A DNA stretch of 64,000 nucleotides from Stenopsyche tienmushanensis (lineage: Eukaryota > Arthropoda > Insecta > Trichoptera > Stenopsychidae): assembly GCA_008973525.1 (NCBI GenBank), contig WACJ01000285.1:310001-374000 (forward strand), written 5' to 3'. The translations under genes and the position numbers were made by a program. Of the stretch, positions 58,352-64,000 are shown piece by piece. The notes beneath the pieces are model-generated. The model saw only the letters and a program-made list of their open reading frames with translations. It had not been told where the DNA came from and did no database searches. Within the stretch, counting starts at the first letter, position 1, and each line of letters begins with the position of its first letter.

Positions 58352-58803
58352 AGGTCAGTCTAAAAGTTCGTGCGCATTTTTGAGAAATTATTAAATAATA
58401 CAAGTCAGAACCACAATTAATAGTGGATCAAATTGCAGAAAAGATGGATTCATCTCCTCGAACAGTTTTTCGTCATTTGAAGGAGATTGATAAGTATCCA
58501 AGCTTGGAAAGTGGTTACATCTGCATCTTCTTTTTATTGCGCTTAGAAAGAGAGCAATTTGTTGACCATTTATTAGCAGGTGAAGAAAAATGGATTATTT
58601 ATCATAACGTCACAAGAAAAAGACAGTGGACAGATAAAGATTGGCTGCTCCAATTCCAACAGCAGAAATATCTTTACATCCTAAAAATAATCCTGAATTT
58701 AATTGGGAGCTTTTGCCGGATCCTGCTTACTCCCCGGATATTACCTCGGGTGCTTTTCACTTATTTCGTGCTTTACAAAAATACTCATATATCGATAGCA
58801 TGA
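58352..58803 (+). pseudogene. mariner transposase relic, internally deleted
   Basis: TTAGGTCAGTCTAAAAGTTC resembles a mariner left end. The frame from 58423 reads IAEKMDSSPRTVFRHLKEI (helix-turn-helix), then FVDHLLAGEEKWIIYHN (first catalytic block, normally GDEKW; Glu replaces Asp here). A shifted frame gives NFNWELLPDPAYSPDI-SGAFHLFRAL, the third catalytic block. Much of the centre is missing and the right terminus is absent. Confidence 0.8.
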
Positions 58804-58965
58804 TCGTGCTGTAAAGGGACCCATACACGTCTAAATGCTCATTGAGAATTCGGTGCACAACAAGAATGCTACGTGACAAAAAAGTTGCTTTACATATGAA
58901 CACGCCAAGCGTGTTCTCAGTACGGGTTAAGGCTATTGAAGCTAATTTAGATTATTTCGATTAAA

Positions 58966-59779
58966 GATTATTTAGATCCATTCGGTATTTGGGGGTGGAG
59001 ATTGATGACAAGCTCTGATTCGTCACCTACATGGAGAAAGCGGCAGCGAAGGCAGCCAGCATAGCGGAGAATCTGGCCAGAACATTGGTGGCCCAAAAAC
59101 AAGCAAGAGGCGATTCTACAACGAGGTAGTGCACTCGGTACCGAGGCACTACAAATTGAAAGGGCCAAGCTCAACATGGCCATCCGAGTGCCTGCTGCAT
59201 ATCGCCTACGAGAGACAGGCAATACAGAAAGGTGAAGACAGGAACAACGCTAAGCAAAAGACCATGGTGGCGTGGCATTTCCGATGGGACAATTTCGCTA
59301 AAGGTCGGTGGACGCAATAACCGCTAATACCGAACCTGAGAGCCTGGATAGATAGAAAGCATGGTCAACTGTGCTACCACTTGACCCAGGTTCCTACCGG
59401 GTACGGCTGTTTTGATAGCTACCTACAATACTGCGAATCGAAGTACGACGATGCTGCACATACGACATTTGTCTGCCCAGCATGGAGCACTGAAAGGGAC
59501 TTCCTACGAGAGGAGCTGGGAGTCAGCTCACTCTCCCTTAGCAACATGGTACCTTCAATGTTAACGGATGCTAGGGTATAGAATGCGTGGTGCAAGTGAC
59601 CACATTCGGAAAGAGACAAATGCAGGGTCCGTGAGGGACACATCGCTGCCACTCTTGTGCAATACTTAATTAGTGGCCTGGTGGCAACCGAAGAGGCGGG
59701 GAACTTAGTGGGTAAAAATCCCACACTACCACTAGAATGGTGATGTCTTTTGAAGATTCCCCCCTCCGCAAAAAAAGAA
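58966..59779 (+). mobile_element. R1-clade LINE, 5' truncated, 17-bp TSD
   Basis: AGATTATTTCGATTAAA occurs at 58949-58965 and 59780-59796. Between them lies a degraded LINE tail: RYLGVEIDDKL-like start, TQVPTGYGCFDSYLQ, DDAAHTTFVCPAW (knuckle residues partly lost) and EELGVSSLSLSNMV, ending in A-rich sequence. It has diverged from the 30897 copy by many frameshifts, yet its target duplication is still exact. Confidence 0.85.
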
Positions 59780-59807
59780 AGATTATTTCGATTAAAAATG
59801 CATGATT

Positions 59808-60180
59808 AACAGCGACCTCTTCCGTCTTTCTTTTGGTGCAATGTGCAATTTAATAGAGCCATCTTTTGCGGAGACATTGCATCTGCAATTACTGACCGAT
59901 CGCTTTTTGCGTGTGCACCGTTTCCGGTTGGGTAGTGACGTGCAGGAGGCGGGACGCGAGAAAAATCGGCGGTTGACCTTGGCTGCGGGAGGACGTCCTT
60001 TCCGCAGCCAAATCCCTCTTTTTCTCTCGTGCTGAATAAAAAGTTACATCAAGAAGAGAGTTTCTTCTTCAATCTTTTCGTTCAGCGCCCGTTCACTCCC
60101 ATCCATCTGTCCGATTGTACATGATCTGTTAAAAGAACAGAGCCACCAGGGACTCTGCGCTGAGAACGCCCTCGCTCCTA
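59808..60180 (+). repeat. GC1 repeat
   Basis: It begins AACAGCGACCTCTTCCGTC and carries the hairpin at 59979-60011 (TTGGCTGCGGGA facing TTTCCGCAGCCAA, one wobble pair). Towards the end it loses the block coding LIGMA and finishes near GAACGCCCTCGCTCC. It lies 12 bp after a LINE target duplication. Confidence 0.7.
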
Positions 60181-60960
60181 TATAACAGACAAATTATGTT
60201 TTACGAATTTCGTACGTTCATGTGATATACCCTAACGTATCAATATATTGGACATTATTTACCTTTTTTTATTTTTAAAATTCATTTCGCAAACAACTCT
60301 ATCATACAACAATCACCCAATGATAGTTGTTACGGTGATTTTGTTCCATATATTGTACATAAAGTCCAGTGCTTCTTAGTTTTTCATTTAGACATTGAAA
60401 GTATCGAGAGTATAGAATTTGGTTGTTTTATATTTTTTTGTTTAAAAAGTGAACGGTGTTCTTCCATGAATTCTAAATTTATTGCATGGTTATCAAATTT
60501 AGCTGCAGATGTATCATGTTGCTAATATCATTTATGTGGACAACTTAAAATACTGTAATAAAAAAAATAAAACATGTAAAATGACGCAGAGGCAAGAAGA
60601 ATTCATGGCAGTTGGCTTCGAAATAGAAAAAAAGTGAAAACTTCTCGTTCCTTCGATGTTAGTCGAGGATCTTAACTTTTGATTACTCAGTCTTATTAAA
60701 CCACAATGTTTGTATAAAAATATTAATATCATATTATTAATATATTAAAATGACTTTATTTTCAGGGTATTGATGATTGACATCATCGACATATTTCACC
60801 TTCTGATGAAGCACTATCCCATCAACTTCCGATGAATTATTTATTTCTAGTCATCCTCCGATTTACTTATGGATGATACATGAAATGTAAAATTTATTAA
60901 TAACTTAAATTTATATTTGTAATTAAGATAAGGATAGTAATCTAAGACTTAAATTGTTCA
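60181..60960. other. anonymous AT-rich DNA
   Basis: No gene or shared repeat recognised. Confidence 0.4.
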
Positions 60961-60964
60961 TCCA

Positions 60965-61359
60965 CAGAGCCGTGTAACAAGGATATGAAACGCCCGTGGC
61001 AAGTATCTGACTTTCGCGCGGCCACAAGGTTTGTATGTCCAATCGGTCCGTTCTTCGGATCGTTGATACGACGAATAAGCGCATCGCGATCGGATGTTAT
61101 ACCTAAAAATATGTCTACAGAACAATTACAAATTCTCATTATGAAATGAAGTTGTCTGATATTGTTGTCTTTATTTTATTGAGGGCTTATGTAGGCTGGG
61201 TCGGCAGTCAATCAGTTTTGATTCATGTAGAGTAGAATAATCAAGTAAAATAAAAACCACGTGTAACATTCGACTGGGTCGGTATTCTACGTTTTGCGCC
61301 CCTAGCCAAGTTGCGCCCGTGGCGGGCGCTTGCTTTGCCACCTCCTTGTTATGGCCCTG
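60965..61359 (+). mobile_element. hAT-B element with both ends, short form
   Basis: The left end CAGAGCCGTGTAACAAGG and reversed right end CAGGGCCATAACAAGGAGG bracket 395 bp. The interior contains the CCAATCGGTCC-type repeat (61018-61160) and then the hAT-B right-side block (TTGCGCCCCTAGCCAAGTTG). Flanking octamers TTCATCCA and ATCACCTG do not match, so the duplication is lost or the copy is chimeric. Confidence 0.75.
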
Positions 61360-61614
61360 ATCACCTGTAGGATATGAAAATAGCAAATATTTTAGTAAAA
61401 TTTAAATATATCATCTAGGTTTATCAATCCGATTAAGCGTTTTCAAAATAAAAAAAATTCAAAATAAATTATTTAATTAATACACTCATACTTTTATTTA
61501 CGCGATTTTGCAACAAAATGGTAAAGATATTAAGCGACATAGCTATTAAACATTACACGTAATTGGATGTGATATTTTCGGTTATGATGCAACTAAATGC
61601 ATATCGAGTCCAAT
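61360..61614. other. AT-rich spacer
   Basis: No feature seen between hAT-B and the piggyBac element. Confidence 0.5.
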
Positions 61615-63833
61615 TTAACGCTTTCCTGCGCGCATGTCGTCACTCCGTTCGTCGCTGCAGCACATGAGTGCAAATAAACCTCGCTCAACCTAAACCTCTC
61701 GCGCCGGATTAGTCCTATGCCTGCCGCCTTCAGGGACACAATAACAAACCATTTACAAAACATGGATCAAACACTCCCAAACTTTTCCGAGTAAGATAAA
61801 TTCATTTTGGTTAATAATTCGATTTTTGTGATGCACCGACTTGGAGTAGATACATTTTATGAACATCGCCCACGTAAAAGTATTATGTACTTACGTTTCG
61901 GATTACCAATTTCGGCAAAATCACATAAAATAATGTTTATTCCCAAAATATTTTTACGTAAATACAATTTTTTTTCACGGATCACAAGGTCCGATCAACA
62001 CCATGCCCGGTCCGGTCAAATATTCTCATACCAGATTTTGGTTTTGATTTTACATCTTCAGGAATAAAAAAAGATATTGGAGATACACCTATAGAATTTT
62101 TTACAAGTATTTGGACTGGGGAAGTTAATAAATTGTTGATAAAATGTACGAATGCTTATGGTAAAAAGTTTACTTTTACAATTTACCAAAAACAAGATAC
62201 TGCATGGTGACCAAATTCAATGAAATAAATTATATGGAATTGGAAAAATTTTTTGGACTGTGTCTGCTCGGTGGGCATATAGGCTTTCCAACACTAAGAA
62301 AAATGTTTTCACGAGCTTCATTGTATTATCATCCAATATTTTCTTATATTATGTCGAGTAGAAGATTCGAAAAAATATTGAGATGTTTAAATTGCACGAT
62401 AAATAACAATGACAGGATGTCAAAAATAAGTTCACTGTTGACATCGTTGTTTCGAATTTTCAAAATATATATTCTCCATCGGAAGAAATTTCTTTAGATG
62501 AATCTCTTCTTCGTCGAGGGCGACTGTGGTTACGGCAATACACGAAAGGGAAGAAAGCTAAGTATGGCATCAAATTTTATAAATTGTGTTCCCCAAATGG
62601 ATACGTCCATAATCTAGAAATCTATAGAGGAAGGTTATTTGATAACGAACCTAGAGGAACCAAAATTGATGCCTTTGATTGATGATCGTACTTAAATTGA
62701 TGAATCCATTTCTCCACAAAGGTCATCATGTTTTTATGGACATTTTTTTTTAATAACATTTCATTATCTACTAAACTATTAGAAAAAAGGACGCATACAA
62801 CAGGGACATTGCGTGCAAATAGAAGAGGAAATCCAGCAGAAATAACAAAGAAGAAGGTTAAAAAGGGAGAACACATATGGTTAAGAAAAAATAATATATA
62901 TATTTCAAAATGGCACGATACTAGAGACGCATTACAACCAAATATCACCCTCAGCTCATCGAAAAAACTAACAGATATGGAATCATAAAAATAAAGCCCA
63001 TTGAAGTTGTGGAATACAATAAATTTATGGGTGATGTTGACAGGTCAGGCCAACTCATAGCATACTATTCTTGTCCCCGAAAAACAATTCGGTGGTATAA
63101 AAAAATTATATTCCATTTGTTAGACATGTCAGTATTTAATGCGTGGATTTTATACCGCATTAAAATGGAAAAGGTGATAAGTTTTCTACAATTTAGAGAC
63201 AATTTAATAGAATCCTTATTATGTATTGCCCATATAACAGATGGTAGAGAATTGGTAACTGTCACACCTACTCCAACAATAGGCAATACTCTAGTCATTT
63301 TTTTGGAAAAAAATCCTATTCCAAAAAATTATAAAAAGAAAATATGTTATTTGCGCTGCAGGTGGTGTTCAAAAAATAATAAACGCACTGAGACTTCATG
63401 GAGATGCCAAACCTGCCCAAAAAAATCCTGCTCTGCTTGTGTGCTTTCGACTCCCGTTACTCTAATACAATAACACGAGACAAAACGATCGACCTTTCAT
63501 TGTGTGTATTAGCGATGGTTTAAATAGTTTTATTATTAAAGAAAATACAATGGTTGAAAATCACTGAAAAGTGTAAAGAACATGTTAAAAAAAACGTGTG
63601 GATCAATTAATTTAATGATGAATGGTTCGACGGCGATAAAACTTCGGTCTTATCGCTGGAATGTTATCAATAACAACGATTAGTGAAATCAAGAGGCAAA
63701 CACGAAACAGAATAACTGACTCATTGTTTGTTTTGGCGATTGCTTATAAGCACTAATCGGTATTCATGAATATTGTCGGCAATCGGATTCACGAAACCAA
63801 TTAAAATGACGATAACGCGCGCGAAAGCGTTAA
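61615..63833 (+). mobile_element. piggyBac-like element with TTAA target duplication
   Basis: TTAA at 61615-61618 and 63830-63833 flank 2211 bp. The ends CGCTTTCCTGCGCG and, reversed, CGCTTTCGCGCGCG agree at 12 of 14 positions. A decayed transposase gene fills the interior in the plus orientation. Size and structure suit a full-length piggyBac transposon that has lost activity. An older fragment of a related element lies at 46600-46860. Confidence 0.9.
61763..63473 (+). pseudogene. piggyBac transposase, frameshifted
   Basis: Segments in order across several frames: PDFGFDFTSSGIKKDIGD, MELEKFFGLCLLGGHIGFP, SRRFEKILRCLNC, SLDESLLRRGRLWLRQY (first catalytic Asp, codon 62497-62499), HHVFMDIFFNNISLSTKLL (second Asp, 62739-62741), RTHTTGTLRANRRGNP, and YNKFMGDVDRSGQLIAYY (two Asp, 63033-63035 and 63039-63041). 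The C-terminal cysteine-rich zinc domain follows (CRWC, CQTC, CSAC). All four catalytic acidic positions remain, but at least four frame breaks or stops prevent a complete protein. The first ATG at 61763 is followed by an early stop, so the native start is uncertain. Confidence 0.85.
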
Positions 63834-64000
63834 TGTTTTAAAAATGCAAATTTGACAGTGTTTAGTTGATCTTAGCATAGTTGCAAACGAATTAATCAAC
63901 ATGTTTACAGAACCCGATTTTAAAAGTGATTAATTAATTGACTGATTCATTTTTAATTTGTTTGAATTATAAAAGATACTCTCCTAAATGTTTATTTATT
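63834..64000. other. AT-rich flank
   Basis: No feature seen to the end of the window. Confidence 0.5.

Noticed and set aside
60965..61359. An intact target duplication for the short hAT-B copy
   Set aside because: The flanking octamers TTCATCCA and ATCACCTG do not match, so no duplication can be claimed.

Overview
This window looks like non-coding nuclear DNA from an arthropod, most likely an insect. I could not place the order. It is AT-rich, has no long uninterrupted host gene, and is packed with broken transposable elements of kinds typical of insect genomes: R1-clade, RTE-type and Jockey-type LINEs, hAT, piggyBac, Tc1/mariner and pogo-like DNA transposons, and many short non-autonomous derivatives. 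No bacterial operon, rRNA, CRISPR array or complete tRNA was seen. The only hint of a host gene is a 50-codon reading frame with a signal-peptide-like start at about 6.3 kb, held at low confidence.

Layout. 0-13 kb: a tRNA-like SINE head, several copies of one short hAT family (called hAT-A here), pieces of a second hAT family (hAT-B), a tandem-repeat relic of a mariner-type transposase, copies of a GC-rich hairpin repeat (GC1), and a TTAA-ended repeat carrying an unclassified insertion. 13-25 kb: a pogo/Tigger transposase relic, an R1-clade LINE tail, a three-deep nest (TTAA element containing hAT-B and hAT-A, 16.04-17.57 kb), a GC1 copy with inverted ends, and an unclassified insertion whose empty site survives at 12.1 kb. 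24-32.4 kb: R1 and Jockey LINE fragments, a large inverted repeat with a 3 kb loop, and a GC1 copy split by a 1.2 kb R1-clade LINE with a clear target duplication. 33-49 kb: mostly anonymous AT-rich DNA with hAT-A copies, two mariner relics, a BED-finger hAT transposase relic interrupted by a 0.9 kb TTAA element, and more LINE scraps. 49.8-55.4 kb: a 2.3 kb RTE-type LINE with endonuclease and reverse transcriptase, then two R1-clade LINEs in opposite orientations with a smaller LINE inserted in one. 55.6-64 kb: more hAT-A, a mariner relic, an R1-clade LINE beside a GC1 copy, and a near full-length piggyBac element with both TTAA ends.

The features do not work together as a pathway. Their value is in relative history: several insertions have target duplications that can be read directly, which allows a partial order of events. 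I found no convincing new biological system. The most unusual items are the GC1 repeat with a hairpin that shows a compensatory base change, the 65-66 bp reiteration of a transposase catalytic segment at three loci, and the nested insertions.

All element family assignments come from motifs read by eye. No database search was made.
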